Source: DATGUP01 sp035301265 (lineage in GTDB: Bacteria; Bacillota; Bacilli; Bacillales; Amphibacillaceae). Taken from it: a stretch of DNA of 64,000 bases. A program made the translations under genes and the position numbers. The DNA lies in assembly GCA_035301265.1 (NCBI GenBank), contig DATGUP010000011.1, positions 1 to 64,000 on the forward strand, given 5' to 3'. Below are positions 54,388 through 63,236 of this stretch, piece after piece. The notes under the pieces are model-generated. The model had not been told where the DNA came from, made no database searches, and saw nothing but the letters and a program-made list of their open reading frames with translations. Position 1 is the stretch's first letter, and every line of letters begins with the position of its first letter.

Positions 54388-54403
54388 TAAAACCGGTTTA
54401 AAT
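54388..54403. promoter_or_regulatory. LacI-type operator, site 1
   Basis: TAAAACCGGTTTAAAT, a near-perfect palindrome with the central CCGG typical of LacI-family operators, 18 bases before the TTG start and overlapping the early mRNA leader. Confidence 0.65.
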
Positions 54404-54465
54404 TCTGCTTAAGTAGTTAAAAATGCGGAATGTAATTTTTATAAATGTGTATGTTTTCGTCATTC

Positions 54466-54481
54466 ATTAAACCTGTTTAAT
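54466..54481. promoter_or_regulatory. LacI-type operator, site 2
   Basis: ATTAAACCTGTTTAAT, with perfect palindromic seven-base arms, about 78 bases upstream of site 1. Two sites in this spacing allow DNA looping. Confidence 0.7.
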
Positions 54482-54616
54482 GAATTCCTCTTCTAATTAT
54501 ATACTAAAATGACAAATAAAAGCAAAAAATGTTGATATATCAATCTTTTAAATAAACATCTCTCTTTTTTCTTCTATATAAATATGGAATAAAACCCAAA
54601 AGCACGTATATTTTAA

Positions 54617-54631
54617 GTAAACCGATTTAAT
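54617..54631. promoter_or_regulatory. LacI-type operator, site 3
   Basis: GTAAACCGATTTAAT, a looser copy of the same palindrome, between the GDPD terminator and the lacI promoter region. No other gene is found in 54370-54638. Confidence 0.5.
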
Positions 54632-54638
54632 TACTTAC

Positions 54639-54680
54639 TAAAAACGAAGCTGCCTGATAACGGTATTGTTACCAAGCAGC
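54639..54680 (-). terminator. Intrinsic terminator after cytoplasmic GDPD gene
   Basis: GCTGC at the two ends (54649-54653 and 54676-54680) plus TGGTAAC/GTTATCA inside form an imperfect hairpin. The minus strand then reads TTCGTTTTTA. Confidence 0.75.
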
Positions 54681-54755
54681 CGCTGGTTAAATCTCGCTTT
54701 TGGCCGCTTTGTGCTCATCAGATGGACAGTGCCTCAGGTGAAAAAGTCTTCGCAA

Positions 54756-55469
54756 TTAATTAAAATTCAACAGACGATTCGTAATCAAACCGTCTACACC
54801 CATGTCTTTATACTTTTTCGCCCATGCCGGATCATCTAAAGTATAAGTATTGACTTTGATCCCTCGATTATGCGCTTGTTGAACCATATCGCTCGTTATA
54901 TAGAAATAATTCGGATGAATGCTGAACACATCGATGCCAATGCGATCGACGTAAGAAAATAAATTGATTAAATTTATATGAAACACGAGCCCTATTTTTG
55001 CAGTTCGATCAAGCGCATAAATTTTTTGCAAACGCATATGGTCAAATGAAGAATACATAACGCGATGGTTTACATTGTACTTATATACTAAATCAAGTAC
55101 TTTTTCTTCCAAATCGTCCGGAATAATCGGTCCGTTTTTAATTTCAATATTCAATTGCATCTCGCAGGATTGTATTAATTGTAAAACTTCCTCTAACGTC
55201 GGAATGCGCTCACCCGTATATTCCGGAGAAAACCAAGCGCCGAAATCGTATGTTTTCAATTCAGCCAGTGTCAAATCATGAATGAATTGCTTACCTCCGT
55301 TGCTCGTTCGCTTAATGTGTGAATCATGAATCACAACCGGCACCCCGTCTTTTGTCAGACGAACATCCAATTCAATACAGTCTGCATCAGACTCCAATGC
55401 TTTTTTAAAAGCGGCCATTGTATTTTCCGGTGCAAAGCCCGATGCGCCGCGGTGTGCCATGATAAACAT
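54756..55469 (-). CDS. Cytoplasmic glycerophosphodiester phosphodiesterase (UgpQ type)
   Basis: Soluble GDPD of 237 aa without signal peptide: MAHRGASGFAPENTMAAF near 4-21, CIELDVRLTKDGVPVVIHD with metal-binding Glu/Asp and catalytic His, and INTYTLDDPAWAKKYKDMGV near the end. It would release glycerol-3-phosphate from imported glycerophosphodiesters. ATG follows GCAGGGAT. Second GDPD in the window (the first is secreted), on the same strand as lacI and the CUT1 transporter but ended by its own terminator. Confidence 0.93.
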   Translation of the reverse strand: MFIMAHRGASGFAPENTMAAFKKALESDADCIELDVRLTKDGVPVVIHDSHIKRTSNGGKQFIHDLTLAELKTYDFGAWFSPEYTGERIPTLEEVLQLIQSCEMQLNIEIKNGPIIPDDLEEKVLDLVYKYNVNHRVMYSSFDHMRLQKIYALDRTAKIGLVFHINLINLFSYVDRIGIDVFSIHPNYFYITSDMVQQAHNRGIKVNTYTLDDPAWAKKYKDMGVDGLITNRLLNFN

Positions 55470-55553
55470 ATGTATCCCTGCTTTCCTATATTTTTAAATT
55501 GGCTCGTTTCTTTTATATTGTCATAATCTACGGTATTTGAAACAAGTGTCACT

Positions 55554-55637
55554 TCACATCGAGTCATTCGTCAAGAGGTATTTTTCAATCGCACGTGCAA
55601 CGCCATCATGATCATTTATATCCGTGGGACTTAACAA
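55554..55637 (-). pseudogene. C-terminal remnant of a Cof-type HAD-IIB phosphatase
   Basis: The minus strand reads SPTDINDHDGVARAIEKYLL and then stops. This is the conserved end of Cof-like HAD phosphatases (typically '-N-EDGVAKAIEKYL'). Nothing upstream restores the rest. It is immediately upstream of the cytoplasmic GDPD gene, so a phosphatase may once have shared its operon. Confidence 0.6.
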
Positions 55638-55706
55638 CACAAGTCTATCCCATTCAACTTGGCCTCTTCTGTTATGTATAATTATTATAATCCTTAGCTT
55701 AATCAC

Positions 55707-55735
55707 TTGACACTCATTTCAAACTATGGTTAAAT
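55707..55735 (+). promoter_or_regulatory. Sigma-A-like promoter of phoU-like/Na-Pi operon
   Basis: TTGACA (55707-55712), 17 bases, TTAAAT (55730-55735). It lies about 165 bases before the PhoU-like start codon, leaving a leader that contains a terminator-like hairpin. Confidence 0.55.
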
Positions 55736-55774
55736 TTTTTGATAAAAAACAATCCTGAAAATAGAGAAATAGAA

Positions 55775-55823
55775 ATCCACTCAACAACCTCGGGGCGGGG
55801 TGTTTTGTGGATCATATTTTTTT
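55775..55823 (+). terminator. Leader hairpin with U-tract before phoU-like gene
   Basis: ATCCAC (55775-55780) pairs with GTGGAT (55807-55812) and the arms continue inward through CAACC/GGTGTTTTG with mismatches. It is followed by CATATTTTTTT. It is either an attenuator in the phoU leader or an upstream insulator. Confidence 0.55.
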
Positions 55824-55899
55824 ATGCTTTTATATACCTTTAGAAGTAATGACTTTTTGGCATAATATAATAAACATTATAACCCAAGGAGGTGATTCC

Positions 55900-56538
55900 A
55901 TGCTTACACGTCAGAATTACTACCAGGAAAAACGGAGCGAAATCAAACGGCTTGTGCTGCAAATTTTATCCGATTTGGCCAAGATGACCGATCACTTTGA
56001 ACATTACTTGAAACAGCCGACAAAAGAAAATAAAAACTTCATCTTAGATAATGAAAACTACGTCGATAAAAATGAGAAAAGAATTGAAAAGCATATCCTG
56101 GAGATCATCTCACTTGAACAGCTCGACACGAACGAAATCAAATGGCTTTTATCCATGAATCGGATCATCCGGGAATTGGAGCGAGTCGGTGATCAATTGA
56201 CCAACATCATCACGATTAGTGATGTTATCGATACCGACGTCTTAAGACCTACGATAAAAAGGTTTTTCCATTATGAACAAGACATGATCAGGTGGCTAAC
56301 TCAAGGCATCGAAACCAATGATGCGGCAAAGCTCCAAGACGTCATCGCTCACGATGAACATGTCAATCATCTCAACAAAGAAACATACCAGCAGCTCGTT
56401 GATCGCATCAATGAAAAAGAAGAGCTCACCGAAAGCAAACTGAAAATAGTTATTATCAGCCGTTTTCTTGAACGCATCGGCGACCATCTCGTCAATGCAG
56501 CGAGAACATATAGAGAAATGATCGAAGATTACAAATAG
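55900..56538 (+). CDS. PhoU-domain protein
   Basis: Cytoplasmic all-helical protein of 212 aa with two PhoU repeats marked by MNRIIRELERVGDQLTNI near 87 and ISRFLERIGDHLVNAARTY near 183, each with the E-RIGD metal motif. ATG at 55900 is preceded by AAGGAGGTGATTCC; the longer frame has no site. It lies 14 bases before the Na/Pi cotransporter gene and likely tunes that transporter, as PhoU proteins do for phosphate uptake. Confidence 0.92.
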   Translation: MLTRQNYYQEKRSEIKRLVLQILSDLAKMTDHFEHYLKQPTKENKNFILDNENYVDKNEKRIEKHILEIISLEQLDTNEIKWLLSMNRIIRELERVGDQLTNIITISDVIDTDVLRPTIKRFFHYEQDMIRWLTQGIETNDAAKLQDVIAHDEHVNHLNKETYQQLVDRINEKEELTESKLKIVIISRFLERIGDHLVNAARTYREMIEDYK

Positions 56539-56552
56539 AGAGAGGAATTTGT

Positions 56553-58151
56553 ATGTTTTCAAGTATACTGGGCTTTTTCGGTGGTTTGGGTATTTTCCTG
56601 TACGGTACGTATGTCTTAAGCAATAGCCTGCAAAAAGTCGGTGCCTCGAAAATGCGCAAATATCTCGCCACTATTACTAACACACGAATTAGGAGCATGT
56701 TAAGCGGCGTTGCCGTTACCTTTTTCCTCCAAAGTAGTACCGTAACAAACATCCTCGTCGTCGGGCTTGTTGGCAGCTCGATCATCACTTTATCACAAGC
56801 GTTCGGAATTGTACTCGGTTCGGCTATCGGAACGACATTAACCGTACAAATTTTAACATTCAATATCGCTCAATTCGCGTCCATTTTCATCTTCATTGGC
56901 GTCATTTTTATCATGTTCATCAAAAAACACGCGTGGCGGTCCATCGGGCAGATCAGCCTCAGCATCGGCTTCATTTTCTTCGGGATTGGCTTAATTACAT
57001 CATCCTTGGAGCCGCTTGGAGAAAATGAACAAATGCTCGAATTTCTTGCCGGTCTTTCAGAAAAACCGATCGTACTTGCTTTTATAGCGATGATTCTGAC
57101 CGCACTCATGCATAGTAGCGCGGCCATGATCATCATCGGAATTGCTTTTATCACATCAGGAGTTTTTACCTTGCCGGCTGTTTTGCCGCTTGTCCTTGGT
57201 GCCAATGCCGGTTCTACTCTACCCGTCGTCATTTCAAGCCTTGCCTCACGTATCGAAGGAAAAAAGCTTGCTCTTTTTTATTTTTTATTTAAATCTACAG
57301 GTGTCGTATTCGCTATGACATTATTGACATTTATCACCGATTGGGTCTCATTGCTTCCGGGAAGTCCAGAACGTCAAATCGCCCACTTCCATACGTTATT
57401 CAACATCGCCATTGCCGTTTTGTTTTTTCCACTTTTACCGTGGATGGCCCAGCTGTTTCAACGGCTTTTTCCACACCAAGAAGAAGAGCCTTCTTTTAAT
57501 ATTAAACTCGATGACAATCTTTTAGAAGTACCGGAAGAAGCGCTTATCTCAAGCAAACGTGAAATTATTCGGCTTGCCGATATGGTTCAGAAAAACATGA
57601 TCAACCAACTCAAAAGCTTCATCGATGGAACGCACAGCGCCGAATCGATTCATGACATTGAAAAAGTGATCGACCACTCCTACATCGAAATTCAACAATA
57701 CCTGCTGAAACTAGGTCAGCGCGATTTAACAAGCACACAATCCAATCTAGAAGTGAAGCTGCTCAATATATTGAATGATATCGAACATATCGGTGACATG
57801 GTTGTCCGATTTTTAAACAAAGCTGAAGAGATCGGCGAAAAAAATATCGTTCTCAGTCGCAAAGACGAAAGGCAATTGAAAGAGTTGCTTTTTCATATTG
57901 AACAAACATATGCCAACTCACTCACTGCTTTCAAATACGATGACCGAAAACGAGCGCGAAAAAACATTCAAACCCAGTCGGTGATTAACCAATTTGAAAA
58001 AGATGTGAAATTCGAGCATTTTAACCATTTGATTGACAAACACGAGTATAATCCGAACATTAGCGCCGTTTATCTCGATATCATCAACCAGCTGCTACAA
58101 GTGTATCATCACACGATGAATATTTCGCGGACAGTGTTGGGATTGATTTAA
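56553..58151 (+). CDS. Na+/phosphate cotransporter (NptA/YjbB family)
   Basis: Membrane protein of 532 aa. Two Na/Pi cotransporter repeats carry the paired motifs FFLQSSTVTNILVVGLV near 52 and LTALMHSSAAMIIIGIAF near 187. The C-terminal 190 residues are a cytoplasmic PhoU-like domain (LNILNDIEHIGDMVVRFLNK). ATG after AGAGAGG. It forms a two-gene operon with the PhoU-like gene. The direction of phosphate flow (uptake or export) is not decidable from sequence. Confidence 0.94.
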   Translation: MFSSILGFFGGLGIFLYGTYVLSNSLQKVGASKMRKYLATITNTRIRSMLSGVAVTFFLQSSTVTNILVVGLVGSSIITLSQAFGIVLGSAIGTTLTVQILTFNIAQFASIFIFIGVIFIMFIKKHAWRSIGQISLSIGFIFFGIGLITSSLEPLGENEQMLEFLAGLSEKPIVLAFIAMILTALMHSSAAMIIIGIAFITSGVFTLPAVLPLVLGANAGSTLPVVISSLASRIEGKKLALFYFLFKSTGVVFAMTLLTFITDWVSLLPGSPERQIAHFHTLFNIAIAVLFFPLLPWMAQLFQRLFPHQEEEPSFNIKLDDNLLEVPEEALISSKREIIRLADMVQKNMINQLKSFIDGTHSAESIHDIEKVIDHSYIEIQQYLLKLGQRDLTSTQSNLEVKLLNILNDIEHIGDMVVRFLNKAEEIGEKNIVLSRKDERQLKELLFHIEQTYANSLTAFKYDDRKRARKNIQTQSVINQFEKDVKFEHFNHLIDKHEYNPNISAVYLDIINQLLQVYHHTMNISRTVLGLI

Positions 58152-58237
58152 GAAATCGAGCCGTTTTGCGACTCTTAACGATTCGTTTCAGATAAACCTG
58201 TGTGCTGTGCCTTCTTTCCAGCTCTTTCATGATGAGA

Positions 58238-58345
58238 TTAAAGCAATTTTTCGATACGTTCGAACGCGATAGCGATGATAAAGCAAAAAACCGGGATAAG
58301 TGTAAGGATAACTCGGATGTCCGTTAATGCAGAATCCGGCTGCAC
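58238..58345 (-). pseudogene. C-terminal remnant of a GPH/MFS sugar transporter
   Basis: The minus strand reads VQPDSALTDIRVILTLIPVF, then FIIAIAFERIEKLL and a stop: the last transmembrane helix and tail of glycoside-pentoside-hexuronide type symporters. The preceding codons (toward 58410) are in other frames with stops. The remainder of the 58152-58525 gap holds no gene. Confidence 0.5.
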
Positions 58346-58525
58346 GCGATATCTATTGCTGATTGATTAGGCGCTGTTTCAGAATAACCGAACCATTCGA
58401 TGAGCATGCCTCCTCTCTGCTCTACGCATGATTAACAAATGATTTTCTGATTTTTTAGATTGTATGATATGTTATGATAAAATTAAAATAAAGGAATATT
58501 CGCCCAATCAAAGGGGGATAGGTAT

Positions 58526-59713
58526 ATGATAGACTATGCAACATTGAAAAAAGCATTAAAAGGAACTGAGATGCCGTGTGCGCTTCTGTTAGTCGATTCA
58601 TTTCAGCAAAACGTAAAGCAAATCGCTGCAAACAGCAAGCAGAAACACATCCGCGTTGCGAGTAAATCAATTCGCAGCATCAGCGTTCTCAAAGATATCT
58701 TTCAATCCTCGTCGACTTTTCGCGGTATCATGTCCTACAGCGGCAGCGAAGCCATATACTTAGCCGATCATGGGTTTGATGACTTATTAATTGCTTATCC
58801 AATCTGGAACGAAACCATTCTTCACAATATCGCCGAACGTGTCAAAAGCGGGAAAACGTTAACCGTCATGATCGATTCCGTTGCACACATCGACCGTTTA
58901 GAAGCCATTGCCAAGAAAGCCAAAAGCACCTTTCTCGTCTGTATTGACATCGATCTTTCCAGTAGTTACCCAGGGCTTCATTTCGGTGTCCACCGCTCCC
59001 CGATCAAGACAGTCGAACATGCCATAGCTATCGTCAACCGGATAAACGACTCCCGATATTTACAATTAGACGGTGTGATGGGATATGAAGCACAAATTGC
59101 TGGTGTGACCGATAACGACCCCAAGCAAAAGATGAAAAATCAAGCCATCCGTTTTTTAAAAAAGACATCATCTAAAGAGCTCACCAAAAAACGCCATAAC
59201 GTCATCGCAGCCATCAAAAGCAAAGGAATACCACTCCGTTTTGTCAATGGCGGCGGTACCGGCAGTTTGCATCAGACTGCTTTGGATGAACATGTCACTG
59301 AAGTAACGGTCGGCTCTGGTTTCTACAACCCGCATTTATTCGATTATTACCAAGCTTTCCAACTCAAACCTGCCTTAGTTTATGCAATCGAAATTACCCG
59401 AATTCCTGCCAGGCATATTTATACGTGTAGTGGTGGAGGTTATATCGCCTCGGGGGCTATGGGATACGACCGTCTGCCAAAAGTTTTCCTTCCTGAAGGC
59501 GCGCACTTAACAACACATGAAGGGGCAGGCGAAGTGCAAACACCCATCGTCTATAAAGGCGACATCCCGCTTGAACACGGGGATCCAATCATTCTCAGAC
59601 ACAGCAAAGCAGGAGAATTGTGTGAACACTTTCAATACTTACATCTAGTCAAAAACGGCCGCATCGTCAGGAGATATACAACGTACAGGGGGGATCAGCA
59701 ATGTTTTCTATGA
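58526..59713 (+). CDS. PLP-dependent alanine racemase-fold enzyme (D-threonine aldolase-like)
   Basis: Fold-type III PLP enzyme of 395 aa. The N-terminal barrel has the probable PLP lysine in RVASKSIRSISVLK near 45-57, a conserved CIDIDLSSSYPGLHFGVHRSP segment and GGGTGSLHQTA phosphate-binding loop. The C-terminal D-threonine aldolase-like domain carries metal-site candidates THEGAGEVQ and LEHGDPIILRHSKAGELCEH. Annotated in related genomes as amino acid deaminase/aldolase. ATG after GGGGGA. Its end overlaps the lactone oxidase gene by 13 bases, so the two work together. Confidence 0.88.
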   Translation: MIDYATLKKALKGTEMPCALLLVDSFQQNVKQIAANSKQKHIRVASKSIRSISVLKDIFQSSSTFRGIMSYSGSEAIYLADHGFDDLLIAYPIWNETILHNIAERVKSGKTLTVMIDSVAHIDRLEAIAKKAKSTFLVCIDIDLSSSYPGLHFGVHRSPIKTVEHAIAIVNRINDSRYLQLDGVMGYEAQIAGVTDNDPKQKMKNQAIRFLKKTSSKELTKKRHNVIAAIKSKGIPLRFVNGGGTGSLHQTALDEHVTEVTVGSGFYNPHLFDYYQAFQLKPALVYAIEITRIPARHIYTCSGGGYIASGAMGYDRLPKVFLPEGAHLTTHEGAGEVQTPIVYKGDIPLEHGDPIILRHSKAGELCEHFQYLHLVKNGRIVRRYTTYRGDQQCFL

Positions 59714-61014
59714 AAAGAGATGTCTGGCAAAATTGGTCACAAACCGTATACTGCCATCCCGAGAAAATCCATTATCCAAAAAATATAGACGATGTCATAC
59801 AGCTCGTAACCGCATGTAGACGTCTCGGTAAATCGATGCGCATCGTCGGTGCGGGGCATTCATTCACACCGCTTGCTGCCACAAGCGAATGGCTCGTTTC
59901 TCTTAAATATTTGTCCGGCATTGCTGCGATCGATCGTGCCAAACAAAGCGTTACAGTATGGGCTGGCACGACATTGAAAGATTTAGGACAGCTGTTGTAT
60001 GACGAAGGCTATGCGATGGAAAACTTCGGGGATATCAATGCTCAATCAGTCGCCGGGGCCATCAGCACGGGAACACACGGAACGGGTATAGGATTCGGCA
60101 GCCTTTCCACTCAAGTGACGATGCTCACTATTGTCACCGCATCTGGTGAGATCATGGACATATCAGCGAAAAACACCCCTCAGCTCTTTGATGCTGCACG
60201 ACTATCACTCGGGATGTTTGGCATTATTGTCAAAGTGGAACTAAGCGTTATACCGACTCAAAAACTCGTTGCTGAAAGCTATCGCACGACTTTGGAACAC
60301 TGCTTTAACAACTTAGACATGTTGCTTGATACGAACCGGCATTTTGAATTTTACTGGTTTCCTTATACAGAAACGGTTCAAGTCAAGATATTGAATAACG
60401 CCGGTCACAACACCGTCAAGTCTACTGGAAAAAGGGCTGCATTCAAAAAATATGTCATTGAAAACGGACTGTTCTGGATATTATCTGAAATAACGCGCAC
60501 ATTGCCAGCCATAAGCAAACGAACGAGCCAAATATCCGCCATGAGTGTGCCAACAGGTATTGAATCAGGCGAAAGCCATTTGCTGTATCCAACACCACGC
60601 CTTGTCAAATTCCGGGAGATGGAATATAGCGTACCTGCCGCATATCTGCCGGCGGTATTAAACGATATACGATACACGATTGAGAAAGAAAATATCCGCG
60701 TCCACTTTCCGATCGAATGCCGCTATGTCCAAGCGGATAACATTTGGCTCAGTCCATCCTATAATAGGGACTCAGCCTACATCGCTATCCATATGTACAA
60801 AGGAATGACATTTCAAACATATTTTGACGCTGTCGAAAAAGTATTTCAACATTACAACGGAAGACCGCATTGGGGAAAAATGCATACGATGACCGCTGAG
60901 CAGTTGGAAAACTTGTATCCACATTTTCAGACCTTTTTACACCTCCGCCAAGAAATGGACCCTAACGGAATATTCCTCAATCCTTATGTAAAACATCTCT
61001 TTAACATTCCATAA
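59701..61014 (+). CDS. FAD-linked aldonolactone oxidase (D-arabinono-1,4-lactone oxidase family)
   Basis: Flavoprotein of 437 aa. The VAO-type FAD domain has RIVGAGHSFTPLA near 47, where the His is the usual covalent flavin site, and GAISTGTHGTGIGFG near 120. The C-terminal ALO domain ends FHLRQEMDPNGIFLNPY-like (seen as LRQEMDPNGIFLNPY). Substrates of relatives are aldonolactones and polyols. ATG behind GGGGGGATC within the end of the preceding gene. Confidence 0.92.
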   Translation: MFSMKRDVWQNWSQTVYCHPEKIHYPKNIDDVIQLVTACRRLGKSMRIVGAGHSFTPLAATSEWLVSLKYLSGIAAIDRAKQSVTVWAGTTLKDLGQLLYDEGYAMENFGDINAQSVAGAISTGTHGTGIGFGSLSTQVTMLTIVTASGEIMDISAKNTPQLFDAARLSLGMFGIIVKVELSVIPTQKLVAESYRTTLEHCFNNLDMLLDTNRHFEFYWFPYTETVQVKILNNAGHNTVKSTGKRAAFKKYVIENGLFWILSEITRTLPAISKRTSQISAMSVPTGIESGESHLLYPTPRLVKFREMEYSVPAAYLPAVLNDIRYTIEKENIRVHFPIECRYVQADNIWLSPSYNRDSAYIAIHMYKGMTFQTYFDAVEKVFQHYNGRPHWGKMHTMTAEQLENLYPHFQTFLHLRQEMDPNGIFLNPYVKHLFNIP

Positions 61015-61200
61015 GCACAGCTGCAACTTAGCTTCAATGAAACAAACGCCTTTTTCTGTCTTGCGGAAATAGCCATCTATCCAAATGGCTCAAGCGCGTT
61101 CTAATTTTTCCTGTTGTCAGCCTATTTTCTGCAAAAAGTGCACTCTTTTCTGCCCATAGGCATCTACTATATAAATGACTACACGACGGGAGTGAACCAC

Positions 61201-62742
61201 ATGCATCCCAAACTCCAAAAATTTGTCGATCCGCTTCCAATCATGGAAACTATAACACCGTCACAAACGTATGCAACGTATGATTATTATGAGGTACGCA
61301 TGGAAGAAGTCCGAAGAAAACTTCACCGCGATTTACCTGCAACCCGCCTTTGGGGCTATGACGGCCAGTTTCCTGGGCCGCTCTTTGACATCGAAAGAGG
61401 AAGACCCATCAAAGTGAAATGGGATAACAATCTCCCATCAAGACATATTCTCCCAGTGGATCAGTCGATACACAATGTCGCCAACGAGCCGAAAGTCCGC
61501 ACCGTAACCCACTTGCACGGTGCCGAATCTCGGCCTGAAGATGACGGCTATCCCGAAGCATGGTATACACGCGGCTTTCGCCACGTCGGATCGTTTTTTG
61601 AAAAAAAGGTTTACGACTATGCTAACGAGCAGCGCCCCGCCACACTGTGGTATCACGATCATACGATGGGGCTCACTAGACTCAACGTATATGCAGGGCT
61701 TGTCGGTATGTATATTATTCGTGGAAAAGAAGAAAAAGCATTAAACCTGCCCGATGGTGACTATGAAATTCCGCTTCTTATCGCGGATCGCTCGTTCAAT
61801 CGTGACGGATCCTTGTTCTACCCAAGACAGCCAGAGCCTTCCACACCTGATATGCCCGATCCGTCCATCCAGCCGTTTTTCAATGGCGAAACAAATGTCG
61901 TCAACGGTAAAGTGTGGCCTTATTTAGACGTTGAACCGCGCAAATACCGTTTCCGCCTGTTGAACGCTGCGAATACAAGAGCGTATGAGCTGTTTCTCGA
62001 CTCAGGAGATCCGTTTTATCAAATCGGCTCCGATGGCGGCCTTTTGCAAAAAACCGTCCGGCTCGATCGGCTGGCGATCGAGCCAGCGGAACGGATGGAT
62101 GTAATCATTGATTTTACGCATCTTGCGGGAAAAACGGTTCTGTTAAAAAACGATCTCGGTCCAGATGCCGATCCGGACGATGAAACGGGTGATGTCATGC
62201 AATTCAGGGTCAATCGACCTTTATCCGGTTTAGACACAAGTCGCATTCCCCGGTATTTATCACGCATTCCGACATTAAAAAACAAACCGATTACAACGAT
62301 TCGCCAGTTAAAGCTAACCGGCACGACCGATCAATACGATAGACCTGTGCTGCTTCTTGACGATAAAAACTGGTCCGATCCTGTCACAGAAAAGCCAGCT
62401 CTCGGATCAACTGAAATGTGGTCCTTTATCAATGTCACTGACTTCACACATCCGATGCACATTCATTTAATCCAATTTCAAGTATTGGATCGTCAGCCGT
62501 TTGATCTCGATATGTATAACAGAAGCGGCCGTATCGTCTTCACCGCCCCGCCTGCTACACCAGCCGCTAACGAACAAGGCTGGAAAGATACGGTTGCCGC
62601 CCCTTCTGGTGAAATTACCCGTGTCTTAGCCACCTTCGCACCGCATACCGGACGCTACGTCTGGCATTGTCACATTCTGGAACATGAAGACTACGATATG
62701 ATGCGTCCAATGGAGGTCATCCAATCGCGTGAACGAAATTAA
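61201..62742 (+). CDS. cotA: Multicopper oxidase, CotA-type spore-coat laccase
   Basis: 513 aa, the same length as B. subtilis CotA. Copper ligands appear in order: VTHLHGAE, LWYHDHTMGLTR, FTHPMHIHLIQFQVL and WHCHILEHEDYDMM, with the type-1 axial Met in the last motif. No signal peptide, as expected for an outer-coat protein loaded from the mother cell. ATG at 61201 with GGGAGTG; the 29-residue longer frame is discarded. Found alone between the oxidase gene and the dha operon. It marks the organism as an endospore former. Confidence 0.95.
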   Translation: MHPKLQKFVDPLPIMETITPSQTYATYDYYEVRMEEVRRKLHRDLPATRLWGYDGQFPGPLFDIERGRPIKVKWDNNLPSRHILPVDQSIHNVANEPKVRTVTHLHGAESRPEDDGYPEAWYTRGFRHVGSFFEKKVYDYANEQRPATLWYHDHTMGLTRLNVYAGLVGMYIIRGKEEKALNLPDGDYEIPLLIADRSFNRDGSLFYPRQPEPSTPDMPDPSIQPFFNGETNVVNGKVWPYLDVEPRKYRFRLLNAANTRAYELFLDSGDPFYQIGSDGGLLQKTVRLDRLAIEPAERMDVIIDFTHLAGKTVLLKNDLGPDADPDDETGDVMQFRVNRPLSGLDTSRIPRYLSRIPTLKNKPITTIRQLKLTGTTDQYDRPVLLLDDKNWSDPVTEKPALGSTEMWSFINVTDFTHPMHIHLIQFQVLDRQPFDLDMYNRSGRIVFTAPPATPAANEQGWKDTVAAPSGEITRVLATFAPHTGRYVWHCHILEHEDYDMMRPMEVIQSRERN

Positions 62743-62778
62743 TGATGGCAGAACGCAGGGTTTGAGGAACTGGCGTTA

Positions 62779-63162
62779 TCACTCGCTTTCCGAAAACGCC
62801 TTGTTCACCGCTTCTGCCACCTCTTCCATCGCCTTGGCCATCCCCGCCTCCACCGCTGCCACATATGCCCCTTCGACAATCGGCGCTTCCAGAAGTTTCA
62901 CGCGCTCAGCGTCAGTCATTTCTGTAGCCATCTCTGCGTTCATTTTCGCACTACCGATATCATAAAAAACGAGGACTCCTCGCCCGTTATCGGCCCGCTC
63001 GATAGCCGTCTGTATTTTAGGAAAGCTCGTCCCGATTCCGCCATCATCCGTCCCGCCTGCCGTCTCAATCGGAACATCGGTAATCACTTGCCGGATTAAG
63101 TCTTTTACACCTTCGGCAATTTTCGGACTGTGTGAGATGAGTACGATGCCTACATAGGCCAT
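62779..63162 (-). CDS. dhaM: Dihydroxyacetone kinase phosphotransferase subunit
   Basis: EIIA-like protein of 127 aa that receives phosphate from HPr and gives it to DhaL-ADP. Active-site His in VLISHSPKIAEGV near 10, then GGTDDGGIGTSF and VFYDIGSAKMNAEMA. Short form without HPr/EI fusion. ATG after AAGGAG. Last gene of dhaK-dhaL-dhaM, convergent with cotA. Confidence 0.94.
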   Translation of the reverse strand: MAYVGIVLISHSPKIAEGVKDLIRQVITDVPIETAGGTDDGGIGTSFPKIQTAIERADNGRGVLVFYDIGSAKMNAEMATEMTDAERVKLLEAPIVEGAYVAAVEAGMAKAMEEVAEAVNKAFSESE

Positions 63163-63236
63163 GGATAATCGTCTCCTTTATCGACTTTTTTCTTATCTTC
63201 CAAATAACCGTATGCCTCGGCAGTCTCATGCTAGGC

